Under the pieces are notes generated by a model, which saw only the letters and a list, made by a program, of their open reading frames with translations, ran no database searches and had not been told where the DNA came from. A DNA stretch of 53,932 nucleotides from Bacteroidota bacterium. Lineage in GTDB: Bacteria > Bacteroidota > Bacteroidia > Cytophagales > Cyclobacteriaceae. Shown one piece after another: positions 33,266 through 42,256 of the stretch; positions within the stretch are counted from its first letter, which is position 1; each line of letters opens with the position of its first letter. The DNA lies in contig JABDGP010000005.1 in the NCBI GenBank assembly GCA_013285945.1, forward strand, positions 13,216-67,147, written 5' to 3'. Both the position numbers and the translations under genes were made by a program.

Positions 33266-34861
33266 TCATTTTCTTGGAATCAACCCGTCGCGATTAGCGG
33301 CGATCCACGCAAAAGCAGCTGTAATTACAGAATTCTGTTTCAAGTCAGCTTCAATAGCTTTATCAAATACGTCCATGCTTGTATGGTGAGTTCGCGAGCT
33401 GTATTCGATAGGGTCCTGAATGAATTGAAATCCCGGCAAACCAATTGCATCAAATGCCTGATGGTCTGTACCGCCGGTATTTTGTATGGTAATTGTTGAG
33501 GCTCCCATTTTTGCAAACGGCTTAAACCATGCCTTAAAAATCGGGCCCGCAGCTTCATTGCCTTGCAAATAAATTCCCCTGTATTTACCGGTGCCATTAT
33601 CCATATTAAAGTAAACGGAGAATTTTTCAGCCGCCGGCTTTAGTTTAATGGAATCATACGGACGTGTCTTATCAAGACGCTCACCCAAAACTCTCTTTAC
33701 ATAATTCCTTGACCCGATGAGTCCCTGCTCCTCACCTCCCCACAAGCCAATCCGGATAGTTCTGCGGGGACTTACGCCAAGCGATTTAATAATACGCATC
33801 GTTTCCATCATCACTGCAGAGCCTGCGCCATTATCGGTAGCACCGGTACCACTATGCCACGAGTCTAAGTGAGCCCCAATCATCACCACTTCATTCTTCA
33901 GGTCGGTGCCGGGGATTTCTCCGATCACATTAAATCCTGGGCCTGCATTTGTGAATTCTGTCTCGAGAGAAAGTTCCATTTTCACTGGAGAGCCTTTTTG
34001 CAGAATCCTAACCAACCGATTGTACTGCTCGTCTGCAACTACTATTTGTGGTAATAGTTTAGGTACGTTGGCATGTTGCGCCCTCACTCTTTTGTCAAAC
34101 GAAACAGATGGAGGATATGGAACTGTAGCTGCACTCACCAGGATTGTTCCATCTTCCAAGCGTGAGGCCGGGCTTGCTTCCAAAACAGCAACCGCTCCTT
34201 CTTTCTCACAGAGCTCCCATTTTGCGTAAGTCAATTTTTGCTGTTGCTGCATCGTAGCATTAGGCCGCCTGGGTCCGCCTTGTCCCTCGGCCTCAAGATG
34301 AGCATTGGCCATTTGAAGCAAAGTTGAATCATTGAATCGTGAAGCATCAGATTTAAAACCAGGCTTCACTACAACCGGTGCGCTAAAAAGCACAATCTTA
34401 CCCTTCAATTTTCCTTTGTATTTTTCTAAGTCTGCTTCGTCTTTTACATCAAGGTAAATTGCTTCTGTTAAAACAGTTCCTTTAATTCCGGGAGTCCATG
34501 CTTTCGGATGAGATATTACCTGAAACGCCGATGGTTCCAGTGTTTGTAGGCTGAATTTCTTTAGCTGCCATCCGCGACCGAACTCTTCATCCCACTGATC
34601 AAATGCGACATTTTGTAGTCCCCAAGATTCCAATGTTGACTTAGCATAGTCTGCAGCCTTCTTGTAACCTGGTGAATTTGTAAGACGCGGTCCGTTTACA
34701 TCGGTGAGCATACTCAGGATATCCATCACCTTCGAATGGTTCAATCCTTCGTCCTTGATTTTAGAAATTATCAGGGTGTCGACCTTTTCAGTCTTTTGAG
34801 CAAGCGCTGCAATCGGCGCCAACAGTAGTAAAGCCACAAGGCCTTGCAAATTCCTTTTCAT
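33266..34861 (-). CDS. Secreted M28-family zinc aminopeptidase
   Basis: 531 residues with a signal peptide (about 1-21, ALAQ). A protease-associated-like region lies around 120-280. The C-terminal di-zinc aminopeptidase domain shows GAHLDSWHSGTGATDNGAGS (metal ligands His331 and Asp343) and GLWGGEEQGLIGS (general-base and metal-ligand Glu pair), and a later NMDNGTGKYRG and TGGTDHQAF (His ligand). It removes N-terminal residues from peptides in the periplasm or outside, probably for peptide nutrition. Single gene with a promoter box at 34892-34899. Confidence 0.92.
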   Translation of the reverse strand: MKRNLQGLVALLLLAPIAALAQKTEKVDTLIISKIKDEGLNHSKVMDILSMLTDVNGPRLTNSPGYKKAADYAKSTLESWGLQNVAFDQWDEEFGRGWQLKKFSLQTLEPSAFQVISHPKAWTPGIKGTVLTEAIYLDVKDEADLEKYKGKLKGKIVLFSAPVVVKPGFKSDASRFNDSTLLQMANAHLEAEGQGGPRRPNATMQQQQKLTYAKWELCEKEGAVAVLEASPASRLEDGTILVSAATVPYPPSVSFDKRVRAQHANVPKLLPQIVVADEQYNRLVRILQKGSPVKMELSLETEFTNAGPGFNVIGEIPGTDLKNEVVMIGAHLDSWHSGTGATDNGAGSAVMMETMRIIKSLGVSPRRTIRIGLWGGEEQGLIGSRNYVKRVLGERLDKTRPYDSIKLKPAAEKFSVYFNMDNGTGKYRGIYLQGNEAAGPIFKAWFKPFAKMGASTITIQNTGGTDHQAFDAIGLPGFQFIQDPIEYSSRTHHTSMDVFDKAIEADLKQNSVITAAFAWIAANRDGLIPRK

Positions 34862-34891
34862 AAATTTGGTTTAGGGTTATAAACATAAAAT

Positions 34892-34899
34892 CAAATTTA
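34892..34899 (-). promoter_or_regulatory. -7 box of the M28 peptidase gene
   Basis: Minus-strand TAAATTTG is an exact TAnnTTTG match 31 nt before the start codon at 34861. The region to the divergent AraC gene is only 87 bp, so both promoters must fit here. Confidence 0.45.
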
Positions 34900-34948
34900 C
34901 CGTTGACTAAACCATTGACGTTTACCGCTGGTGTAATTGAAAAAATAG

Positions 34949-35863
34949 ATGTTTCTTCACGAATTCCCTGATATTCATTGGTTAAAAGCCCAAATCAAAA
35001 CAGGCTTTGAAAATCAGCTTTCTTGGGACGGACGTAAATTAAAACAGCCTGGTTGGCCGTCAGTAATCTTAAATGCAAAAGCAAATAAAGTTCATCGTGA
35101 AAATATCACAGGTCCACTTTCATTCTTCACAAACATTAGCGGCAACAGTTTAGTTAATGCGGGCAAAAAAGAACTCAGTGTAAATGAAAACACATTTCTC
35201 ATTAGTAATTCAAAGCAGGAATATTCCCTACACATCCCGTTGCAAGCGAAAACTTTCAATATTCATGTTGGTGATAAACTAGCCAGTGAAGTATGGTACT
35301 ATGCAACGCATTCGAGTAAATATTTACTCGATAGCCCCGAAGAAGTATTCACCACAATTGAATTTCACAATCGCGTCCATTGGCGTGATGATTACTTTAA
35401 TGCATTGATTGGCAAACTAGCACATTATGAAAGCGAAACTGAAGAGCAAGAACTCATCGGAGAATTGTTGCTTCGATTAGCGGATACAGAAATTAAGCAT
35501 CAACAAAGTGCTAACCAATTGAAAGTTGCTAAGGTCGCAACACGTGAAGAAATTATCCGGAGGCTTTATCTGGCTGCTGATTATATCTATTCAAATTTTA
35601 ATAAAGATGTTTCATTGGGTCTATTGTCGCGAATTAGTTGTTTATCCAAATTTCATCTGGTGAGGCTTTTCAAAGAATACTTTCAGGAAACACCACATCA
35701 ATTCATCACACGCATCCGGCTCGAAAAATCTGTTTGTCACTTGAAGTCATCTGATTTCGGAATAAAGGAGATTTCTGAAAAAGTTGGAATAAAAAATGCA
35801 AGCTCCTTCAGTAGGCTGTTTCGGCATCATTTCGGTGTGTACCCTTCTCAATACAAGGTATAG
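34949..35863 (+). CDS. AraC-family transcriptional regulator
   Basis: 304 residues. The N-terminal 190 or so residues form a beta-rich sensing domain I do not recognise. The C-terminal 100 contain the double helix-turn-helix of AraC/XylS proteins: LGLLSRISCLSKFHLVRLFKEYFQETPHQFITRIRLEKS (first motif) and IKEISEKVGIKNASSFSRLFRHHFGVYPSQY (second). It probably activates transcription in response to a small molecule, and the membrane protein starting 74 bp downstream is a candidate target. Divergent from the M28 peptidase gene. Confidence 0.92.
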   Translation: MFLHEFPDIHWLKAQIKTGFENQLSWDGRKLKQPGWPSVILNAKANKVHRENITGPLSFFTNISGNSLVNAGKKELSVNENTFLISNSKQEYSLHIPLQAKTFNIHVGDKLASEVWYYATHSSKYLLDSPEEVFTTIEFHNRVHWRDDYFNALIGKLAHYESETEEQELIGELLLRLADTEIKHQQSANQLKVAKVATREEIIRRLYLAADYIYSNFNKDVSLGLLSRISCLSKFHLVRLFKEYFQETPHQFITRIRLEKSVCHLKSSDFGIKEISEKVGIKNASSFSRLFRHHFGVYPSQYKV

Positions 35864-35937
35864 CCCAACAGATTTAGCAATTTTTGTCATCATTCTCTGA
35901 CTGAATCTGCCGTACATTAGCATACAAACAAGTCGCT

Positions 35938-36651
35938 ATGCAGTTACAATTAATTCAAATCGGTTTTATCATCTTAACCGTTGGTAGTTATGCACTTTTA
36001 TTTATCGAAATAAAGAAGACGATTGCCCTTAGCGCATGGTCCGTTTCAAAACAGAAAAGAACTTTTATTATTTTCCTCCTTGCTTTGTCTGCATGGGCAT
36101 TGTTTGTGACTTTTTGGTCCGTCATGGGGAAGATGGGAGATTTTCAAATTTTCCCGTTCAATGTGATTCTGGTATTCGCTATTCCATTGATCGCTGTTCT
36201 GGCATTTACATTTTCAAAAATAGGAACAGAAATACTTTTGCTAATCCCTACAGAAAATATCATACGACTACAAGCATTTCGTTTTTTTGTAGAGCTGTTA
36301 TTAGCGGGGCTATACATTCTGGGGCAAGCACCTATTCAAATGACTTTTGAAGGAAGGAATTTTGATATACTGAGCGGTATTAGTGCACCGGTCATCGCAT
36401 TTCTAGTGATGAAAAGAAAAATTTCAAAAAAAGGTTTGGTGATTTGGAACCTGTTATGTTTAGGAATACTCATCAATATTGTAGCCGCCGCTATCTTATC
36501 AATGCCCGCTCCTTTTCGGGTCTTCATGAATGAGCCGTCCAGCATAATAGTGACCAAATTTCCGGTAAGTTTACTTCCGGGGTTATTGGTACCGCTCGCC
36601 TACGGTTTGCACTTTCTTTCCTTGCGAAAGTTGCTCTTAAAACAATTCTAA
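35938..36651 (+). CDS. Seven-helix integral membrane protein, unrecognised
   Basis: 237 residues with about seven hydrophobic helices and short loops; only the linker after helix 1 (WSVSKQKR) and the MKRKISKKG loop are strongly basic. The family is unknown to me; no histidine- or cysteine-rich motif is seen. It follows the AraC gene on the same strand, which suggests that the regulator controls it. Its stop overlaps the convergent cyclopropane fatty acid synthase stop by 4 bp. Confidence 0.7.
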   Translation: MQLQLIQIGFIILTVGSYALLFIEIKKTIALSAWSVSKQKRTFIIFLLALSAWALFVTFWSVMGKMGDFQIFPFNVILVFAIPLIAVLAFTFSKIGTEILLLIPTENIIRLQAFRFFVELLLAGLYILGQAPIQMTFEGRNFDILSGISAPVIAFLVMKRKISKKGLVIWNLLCLGILINIVAAAILSMPAPFRVFMNEPSSIIVTKFPVSLLPGLLVPLAYGLHFLSLRKLLLKQF

Positions 36652-37886
36652 ATCGTAAGATTGTTTGGGCGTGTATAAATCAACTGCACCACCGAAATGT
36701 GGCGTTGCCTGAACATTGCTTCACAGTACTGTAAATAGTAATTCCATTTACGGATGAACCGATCGTCCATGCCAAGTTTTTTCACGTCAGTTGTCTTCGC
36801 ATTGAAAGCTTCAAACCAAATACGCAAGGTCTTCGCATAATGAAGGCCAATGTCTTTCATATCGTACAAGCCAAAATCAGAAGCTTTATTGACCGCAGCA
36901 TGGATGGCTGAGAGTGAAGGCGTTTGCGACCCGGGAAAGATATGCTTTTGAATGAAGTCCACCTCCTTACGAAACTCCGCATAACGCTTGTCGTGCGAGG
37001 TAATCACTTGTAACGCGAGGCTACCGTTCTCTTTCAGCAAGTCATTGCACTTCCCAAAGAAGACCGGGAGATAGCGATGTCCGACTGCCTCAAGCATTTC
37101 AATAGATACAATTTTATCAAAACTCCCCGTTACGGTGCGGTAGTCTTGCAGGTGAATACCAATTCTTTCAGACAGCCCTTCATTTTCAAATCGTTCCTTG
37201 GCATATTTAAACTGCTCTTCTGATATCGTTATAGTGGTAATTCTACATCCATATTTTTTTGCAGCATGAACGGCGAACCCTCCCCATCCACTTCCGATCT
37301 CGAGCACATGATCTGTCGGTTTTAATTTCAGATTTCTGCACAAACGATCATACTTTTCTACTTGCGCGGTCTCGAGCGAATCGTCTACATCTTTGAAAAT
37401 ACCACTGGAATACGTCATCGATGAGTCGAGAAATAGTTTGTAGAAATCATTACCCAGATCATAATGCTCAGAAATATTCCTTTTTGATCCTGTGATTGTG
37501 TTTTCGCGTGTAGCGTGATAAACTTTATTCGCGATCCGGAAAAAGTTGGAAACGTATTTACGAAAGCCCTTGCCTGTAATCGCCGGGTTATGATTAAGGT
37601 TTATTACAAACCAAGTAATCACATTGGAAATACTATCCGTATGCCAGTCCCCGTCGAGATAAGATTCTGCAAAACCGATGTCACCATAGAGCGCGCACTT
37701 GGTAAAGAAGGCTGAATCAGTTATTCGAATGCTTGCATTCACTTCATTTCCTTCTCCAAAATAAAATTCGCGGCCGTCGTGCCATTGTACATGAAGGTTA
37801 CCCTTCGGCATTCCGCTAAACAAATTAACAAATACAGTCTCGTAAAACGACAAACGCCTACTAAGCGCGAGAGTAGAAGATGGCAT
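36648..37886 (-). CDS. Cyclopropane-fatty-acyl-phospholipid synthase family methyltransferase
   Basis: 412 residues with the full CFA synthase layout: an N-terminal lipid-binding part, HYDLGNDFYKLFLD (141-154), the SAM-binding motif LEIGSGWGG (195-203), TISEEQFKYA, and SIEMLEAVGHRYLPVFF. The family transfers a methylene or methyl from SAM to the double bond of unsaturated acyl chains in membrane phospholipids. It is the last gene of a six-gene operon with a second CFA-like enzyme and an FAD oxidoreductase, so its product may be modified further rather than being a plain cyclopropane. Starts 7 bp after the DUF1365 stop. Confidence 0.9.
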   Translation of the reverse strand: MPSSTLALSRRLSFYETVFVNLFSGMPKGNLHVQWHDGREFYFGEGNEVNASIRITDSAFFTKCALYGDIGFAESYLDGDWHTDSISNVITWFVINLNHNPAITGKGFRKYVSNFFRIANKVYHATRENTITGSKRNISEHYDLGNDFYKLFLDSSMTYSSGIFKDVDDSLETAQVEKYDRLCRNLKLKPTDHVLEIGSGWGGFAVHAAKKYGCRITTITISEEQFKYAKERFENEGLSERIGIHLQDYRTVTGSFDKIVSIEMLEAVGHRYLPVFFGKCNDLLKENGSLALQVITSHDKRYAEFRKEVDFIQKHIFPGSQTPSLSAIHAAVNKASDFGLYDMKDIGLHYAKTLRIWFEAFNAKTTDVKKLGMDDRFIRKWNYYLQYCEAMFRQRHISVVQLIYTRPNNLTI

Positions 37887-37893
37887 ATGCTGG

Positions 37894-38697
37894 TTATTTG
37901 TATTGATATGTTTCTTTTTGAAGGTGAAGGTTAAAATTCTTTTTGTTATAGGGCACTCGCTTTAAATACAAAACAAAAGCCTGCCAGTAAATCAGTGAAA
38001 TGATTCTAATGGTAATCAATGGAAATCGAAGCCCGTACCAGAATAAGTTAAGATCATTCAACTTTTTTTTCTCTCCAGTGAGGGAAGTAAGTAAAAAACG
38101 TTTTTCGTTTTTGTAGTCATCCACTCGCATTTTAATTCTCGCTCCTGGAACAGTGAAAATAAAATCGAAGTTTGAGTCCAAGTCAGTAAATGGTGAGACA
38201 TAAAAATATTTAGACACGTGTTTTCTAAAAGTATCGCCACTCAGCGAATCATTTCCCAGCAAAAACAATTTCATCTCTCCGTGTGTGTTGCAAACTTCGG
38301 CCACAGAACAAACGGGTACACCGGCCTCGTCGAAGCATAGATAAAAGCAAATCGGGTTAAAGGAATACCCCAAAGTCGAGACGTTGGTAAGTAGCATGAC
38401 TTTGTTCACTCTTTGGTCCATACCATGATCACTCAAAAAACTAATCACATTTTCTTTGGTAGTCTTTTGATTCATTCCACCGGCCAATGGCCACTGTAAA
38501 TGATCTCGATCGCGAAAGCTAAACCAGTTAAAGTGATTATAGCTGAAGAGTCTCAATTTTGACGAAAGCAACTTGGTTTCATCCAAATTGATATAAAACA
38601 TAAAGACCTTGTATTCAAATTCATGTACACGAGGCTCAAGCCTTTGGTGCATTACTTTGCATTCGTATAAGCAGGAATTCAGGTTTTGCTGAACCAT
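37894..38697 (-). CDS. DUF1365 family protein
   Basis: 267 residues from the ATG at 38695-38697, 8 nt after the stop of the upstream FAD oxidoreductase. An upstream ATG (38775) in the same frame would overlap that gene by 70 bp and is less likely. Typical DUF1365 features are CLYECKVMHQRL, HEFEYKVFMFYINLDE, LTNVSTLGYSFNPICFYLCFDE and AEVCNTHGEMKLFL, then a C-terminal hydrophobic helix. The family is regularly found with CFA synthases and the FAD oxidoreductase of the next gene, but its biochemical role is unknown; a lipid-binding or ketoreductase-like partner is speculation. Confidence 0.88.
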   Translation of the reverse strand: MVQQNLNSCLYECKVMHQRLEPRVHEFEYKVFMFYINLDETKLLSSKLRLFSYNHFNWFSFRDRDHLQWPLAGGMNQKTTKENVISFLSDHGMDQRVNKVMLLTNVSTLGYSFNPICFYLCFDEAGVPVCSVAEVCNTHGEMKLFLLGNDSLSGDTFRKHVSKYFYVSPFTDLDSNFDFIFTVPGARIKMRVDDYKNEKRFLLTSLTGEKKKLNDLNLFWYGLRFPLITIRIISLIYWQAFVLYLKRVPYNKKNFNLHLQKETYQYK

Positions 38698-38705
38698 GAC
38701 AGAAT

Positions 38706-39992
38706 TTACGAAATAAGTTCTGGTTTTGGATTTTTCGCCATTTCCCAGGGACTTCGGGCTAATAACCTTTCGCACAAGTTCACCGCGCTGGTAAAGGCAT
38801 CCTCGTGAAACCCAAACCTGAAATAACTTCCACAGAAATAACTGACATCATTTTCGTTCAATTGGTGAAGTTGTTTTTGAGCGATAGCTGTAGCTACTGT
38901 AAAAACCGGATGCTCATACTCAATAGTTTGAATGATTTTGGAAGGGCTTATTTTTCCGGGGTCATTGATTGATACAAAATAATTTTTCTTCTGCGACACT
39001 TGCTGAAGGATGTTCATATCATATATAGTAGTGGCTGTCACTTTGCCATCAATAGCTTCAACCCGGTAGTTCCATGCTGACCAAATGGGTCTTGTTTTCG
39101 GCATTATAGTTTCATCGGTGTGCAGCGTGGCCACGTTCTGTTGGTATCTAAAATTTTTCAAGAGCCTTGCCTCAGTTTCCGAAGGAATAGCCAATATTTT
39201 TAACGCCTGATCTGCATGGCATGCAAAAATTACTTTATCATAAGTTTTCTCAGAGCCATCTGAAGCAAGCACCCTTGCTTTTCCATTTTCACGAAAAACC
39301 CTGACGGCAGCCTTCCCGGTTTGTATTCTATTTTTGAATGGCTCAATGAGCTTCTCCTTATACTGCTCACTTCCATTGTGGACTGTGTACCATTGAAACT
39401 GCGTATCCGTTCCCAGTAATCCATGATTTTTAAAAAACTGCACAAGTACTCGAACGGGATATTGTAAGGTAACATCTGTTGGCGTAGACCATAGTGCGGA
39501 GCTCATGGGTACGATGTATTTATAAATAAAGTCACTACCATATTTTTTTTCTGTCACATAGTCCAGAAGTGAATACGAAGCATATCGTTCGTTATTTAAA
39601 ATTTCATCTGACTCAGTAAAGAAATGCCGGATTTGAAAAAGCATTTTAATATATGCAGGGCTGAAGTAATTTCTTTTCTGCGCAAATAAAAGTTGACTTC
39701 CATACTCCAATCCGGTAGGTAAATGCTGTACACTAAATGACATGTTGGTAGGCTTCACTTCCACACTTAATCGATTGAACAGTTTTACCAGGTTAGGATA
39801 GGTCTCCCTGTTGAAAACAATAAATCCTGTATCGATTGGAATAAAGCCATCGTCCTCTTCGACATAAACCGTATTGGTGTGGCCACCGATATAGTCATTC
39901 TCTTCGTAAAACTCGATATCAAATTCTTTGTGAAGAAAATACCCACAACCCATCCCCGCTATGCCAGTGCCGATAATTGCTATTGATTTCAT
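38706..39992 (-). CDS. FAD-dependent oxidoreductase (amine-oxidase-like, CFA-associated)
   Basis: 428 residues. The N-terminal Rossmann motif IGTGIAGMGCGYFL and EENDYIGGHTNT bind FAD, as in the amine oxidase/desaturase superfamily; DTGFIVFNRETYPNL is a family signature. The later KVIFACHADQALKIL and the GSYFRFGFHEDAFTSAVNL tail are typical of the group that co-occurs with DUF1365 and CFA synthases. It should oxidise or desaturate a lipid-linked substrate near the membrane, perhaps the methylated or cyclopropanated acyl chain made by its neighbours. Starts 2 bp after the upstream gene's stop. Confidence 0.9.
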   Translation of the reverse strand: MKSIAIIGTGIAGMGCGYFLHKEFDIEFYEENDYIGGHTNTVYVEEDDGFIPIDTGFIVFNRETYPNLVKLFNRLSVEVKPTNMSFSVQHLPTGLEYGSQLLFAQKRNYFSPAYIKMLFQIRHFFTESDEILNNERYASYSLLDYVTEKKYGSDFIYKYIVPMSSALWSTPTDVTLQYPVRVLVQFFKNHGLLGTDTQFQWYTVHNGSEQYKEKLIEPFKNRIQTGKAAVRVFRENGKARVLASDGSEKTYDKVIFACHADQALKILAIPSETEARLLKNFRYQQNVATLHTDETIMPKTRPIWSAWNYRVEAIDGKVTATTIYDMNILQQVSQKKNYFVSINDPGKISPSKIIQTIEYEHPVFTVATAIAQKQLHQLNENDVSYFCGSYFRFGFHEDAFTSAVNLCERLLARSPWEMAKNPKPELIS

Positions 39993-39994
39993 GA

Positions 39995-41023
39995 CTAACG
40001 CTTTTCAAATAGGTAATGACTCACAAACCATTCGTTGCCATTGCGGAAGCCCCACAATTCCCCGCACGCCATAAAAAACACGCGCCAGTAAACCCACCAT
40101 TTTTTTACATTCTTTTTTCCATACGTGACAGCGAACAATCTTAGAATCTCTGTTTTGTGCCTATCCATATTGGTAAGCCAGGCTTCGGATGTCCTTTGAT
40201 AATGCTGCCCGTTGACGCGCCAGTGTTTCTCTATTTTAAAATGATCAGGAAAGTAAAGAAGGAGATGGTCGCTCGGCATAATGCCACCTGTAAAAAAATA
40301 TTTTGCCATCCAGTCGCTTTCATCTTTTACTTCGTAGAAATAACTAAGGTATCGATGCGTGAATATGTGAATGAACATCTTTCCTTCGGGCTTTAGAAAG
40401 CCAGAGAGCCTTTGAAGCAACATCTGGTAGTTACGCATGTGCTCAAACATCTCCACCGAGACTATCCGATCAAATTGGTCTTCAATCTGAAAGGCATTCA
40501 TATCTGCTGTAATGATTGTAAGATTCGTAATGCCTCGCTTTCTGGCTTCTTCGTCAATAAATAATTTTTGCGTCCGTGAATTAGAAACTCCAGTGATCTT
40601 ACTATCAGGATATTTCTTGGCCATAAAAAGTGATAGCGATCCCCAGCCACAACCACACTCCAAGATATTTTGGCCGTTCTTTAGCTCAGCTCGTGCGCAA
40701 GTGAGCTGCAACATATCTTCCTCCGATTGATCAAACGAAACCTTGTTATGTTTCCAATAACCGCTGCTGTACTTCAAGTGCTTGCCCAACACCAATTGAA
40801 AGAATCGTGTTGGCACTTCATAATGCTGTTCATTGGCAGCTTGGGTTTCAACAGCGACAGAACTTTGCTTTAGCCGATCAATAAAGACCATAAGCCGTTC
40901 ATGTTGTTTTTCCATGTCGTCCGTACTTTCATCACGAAGTCGTTGCCTGCAGTTTTGGCGGATGCCGTAACGTATCAAGAAATCCGGGAGCAAATTCTTT
41001 TCTAAAAGGGAGGTATACCACAT
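39995..41023 (-). CDS. Second CFA-synthase-like SAM-dependent methyltransferase
   Basis: 342 residues, shorter than a standard CFA synthase by about 40-70. HYEVPTRFFQLVLG (67-80) replaces the usual HYDxGNDFY, and the SAM loop is LECGCGWGS (121-129). DRIVSVEMFEHMRNY follows. This form resembles coclaurine N-methyltransferase-like CFA homologues, which often methylate an acyl chain or small molecule without ring formation. Having two divergent homologues in one operon suggests successive or alternative methylation steps. Located between DUF1295 (28 bp gap) and the FAD oxidoreductase (2 bp gap). Confidence 0.88.
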   Translation of the reverse strand: MWYTSLLEKNLLPDFLIRYGIRQNCRQRLRDESTDDMEKQHERLMVFIDRLKQSSVAVETQAANEQHYEVPTRFFQLVLGKHLKYSSGYWKHNKVSFDQSEEDMLQLTCARAELKNGQNILECGCGWGSLSLFMAKKYPDSKITGVSNSRTQKLFIDEEARKRGITNLTIITADMNAFQIEDQFDRIVSVEMFEHMRNYQMLLQRLSGFLKPEGKMFIHIFTHRYLSYFYEVKDESDWMAKYFFTGGIMPSDHLLLYFPDHFKIEKHWRVNGQHYQRTSEAWLTNMDRHKTEILRLFAVTYGKKNVKKWWVYWRVFFMACGELWGFRNGNEWFVSHYLFEKR

Positions 41024-41051
41024 AAATTACTGAATCAATCCACAGAATTTT

Positions 41052-41840
41052 TTATTTTCTCTTAGGTAATGGAATAAATGCTGAAGTTGAATTTTGATAA
41101 TTAGCAAAAGCCTGTCCTCGCGATTTAATCATCTGCGCCTCGGTGTATGGAATGCCAGTAACTTTGAGTAAGAAATACAAAATTGCCGCCGGGCAGGCGA
41201 CACTGATCCAGCCATAAGGCGAACCGAGTGCGAACACGAAATAGGCAACCCAAACCAGCCATTCAAAAAAATAATTCGGGTGACGCGAGTAATTCCATAA
41301 CCCGACTTCACATATTCTTCCTTTATTGGAGGAGTCCGACTTAAATTTTTTCAGCTGCCAATCAGCAATACTCTCGCCCGTAACGCCAATAACCCAAATT
41401 GCTGCACCGATCCATTCGACAATTTTTAGCTCATGAGAAGAGTTGCGCATCACCAGAGCAAATGGCAACGAAAGGATTAATGCCAAGATTCCCTGAAAGT
41501 AAAAAAAGCGAAGCATTAAAATATTCTGCCGAGTCCCCCATTGCTCACGCAAGACGGTATAACGAATATCTTCCGGATGACTTGATGCTCGAATAAATAA
41601 ATAGGACGCCAGGCGCATACCCCAAATAAAAACCATCATCAAAATCAAAGCATTGCGCTTGTAAAAACCGTCTGTAAGGAAAAAATAAATCAACGCAAGC
41701 ATTGGAAAGCTGGCTGACCAGATACTATCGACTATGGCTGCGTTTTTTGTTTCAAGTTGGATAAGCCAGGTGATAGTAAAAACGATCAGCAACGCAATTC
41801 CACCTGTTGCTATTAAGACTAATAGTTCATTCAGAATCAT
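41052..41840 (-). CDS. DUF1295 family integral membrane reductase-like protein
   Basis: 262 residues with about six or seven membrane helices. The C-terminal CEVGLWNYSRHPNYFFEWLVW is the conserved block shared by DUF1295, steroid 5-alpha-reductase-like and isoprenylcysteine methyltransferase-like proteins, where it binds NADPH or SAM. IVDSIWSASFP is the family's N-terminal signature. It probably reduces or modifies a lipid in the membrane. It starts 3 bp after the DUF1475 stop, near the head of the operon. Confidence 0.9.
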   Translation of the reverse strand: MILNELLVLIATGGIALLIVFTITWLIQLETKNAAIVDSIWSASFPMLALIYFFLTDGFYKRNALILMMVFIWGMRLASYLFIRASSHPEDIRYTVLREQWGTRQNILMLRFFYFQGILALILSLPFALVMRNSSHELKIVEWIGAAIWVIGVTGESIADWQLKKFKSDSSNKGRICEVGLWNYSRHPNYFFEWLVWVAYFVFALGSPYGWISVACPAAILYFLLKVTGIPYTEAQMIKSRGQAFANYQNSTSAFIPLPKRK

Positions 41841-41843
41841 CTG

Positions 41844-42176
41844 TCAAAGTTTAGATTGCAGGATTCTCTGAAGACTCTCCCCTTCCTTCAGCCGAAACAG
41901 CTGAACTAACGTATAGCCGATGGTACCGATGCTGCCAAGACAGAAAAATAGCACCGCCCAAACGGCCTTTACTCGCCAATCTTTCTCTCTATAAACGACC
42001 CACAAGAAAATTACCAGCACGTTTGCATAAAAATCCCATAGAGTGGCGCGCATCCAGGGAATGGCGCCCAGAAACTCCCACTCCTTAAAAAGGCTGCTCT
42101 CTAAACTGGTGGATATCACTATATAAACCATAAAAAGCCAGACGAGGCTTAAGAAAATCTTGAGGAAAGAAACCAT
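41844..42176 (-). CDS. DUF1475 small membrane protein
   Basis: 110 residues with three hydrophobic helices. The middle segment (WMRATLWDFYANVLVIFLWVVYRE) and the final LGSIGTIGYTLVQLFRL match the DUF1475 pattern. No function is known for the family. It is the first gene of the six-gene lipid operon (spacing of the next stops and starts 3, 28, 2, 8 and 7 bp). The 80-bp gap to the divergent gene must contain its promoter, but I see no exact TAnnTTTG box on this strand. Confidence 0.85.
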   Translation of the reverse strand: MVSFLKIFLSLVWLFMVYIVISTSLESSLFKEWEFLGAIPWMRATLWDFYANVLVIFLWVVYREKDWRVKAVWAVLFFCLGSIGTIGYTLVQLFRLKEGESLQRILQSKL

Positions 42177-42256
42177 AGTCGTGAAATTTCAATTAACATA
42201 CGAAAAGTGAGCCTCGAATGGATTTTTTAAGCCGTGCCTTATATTCTTGGGCATCA

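Noticed and set aside
38698-38775. Longer DUF1365 start overlapping the FAD oxidoreductase by 70 bp
   Set aside because: The ATG at 38695-38697 follows the upstream stop by 8 nt and begins directly at the conserved domain; the extension resembles no family sequence.
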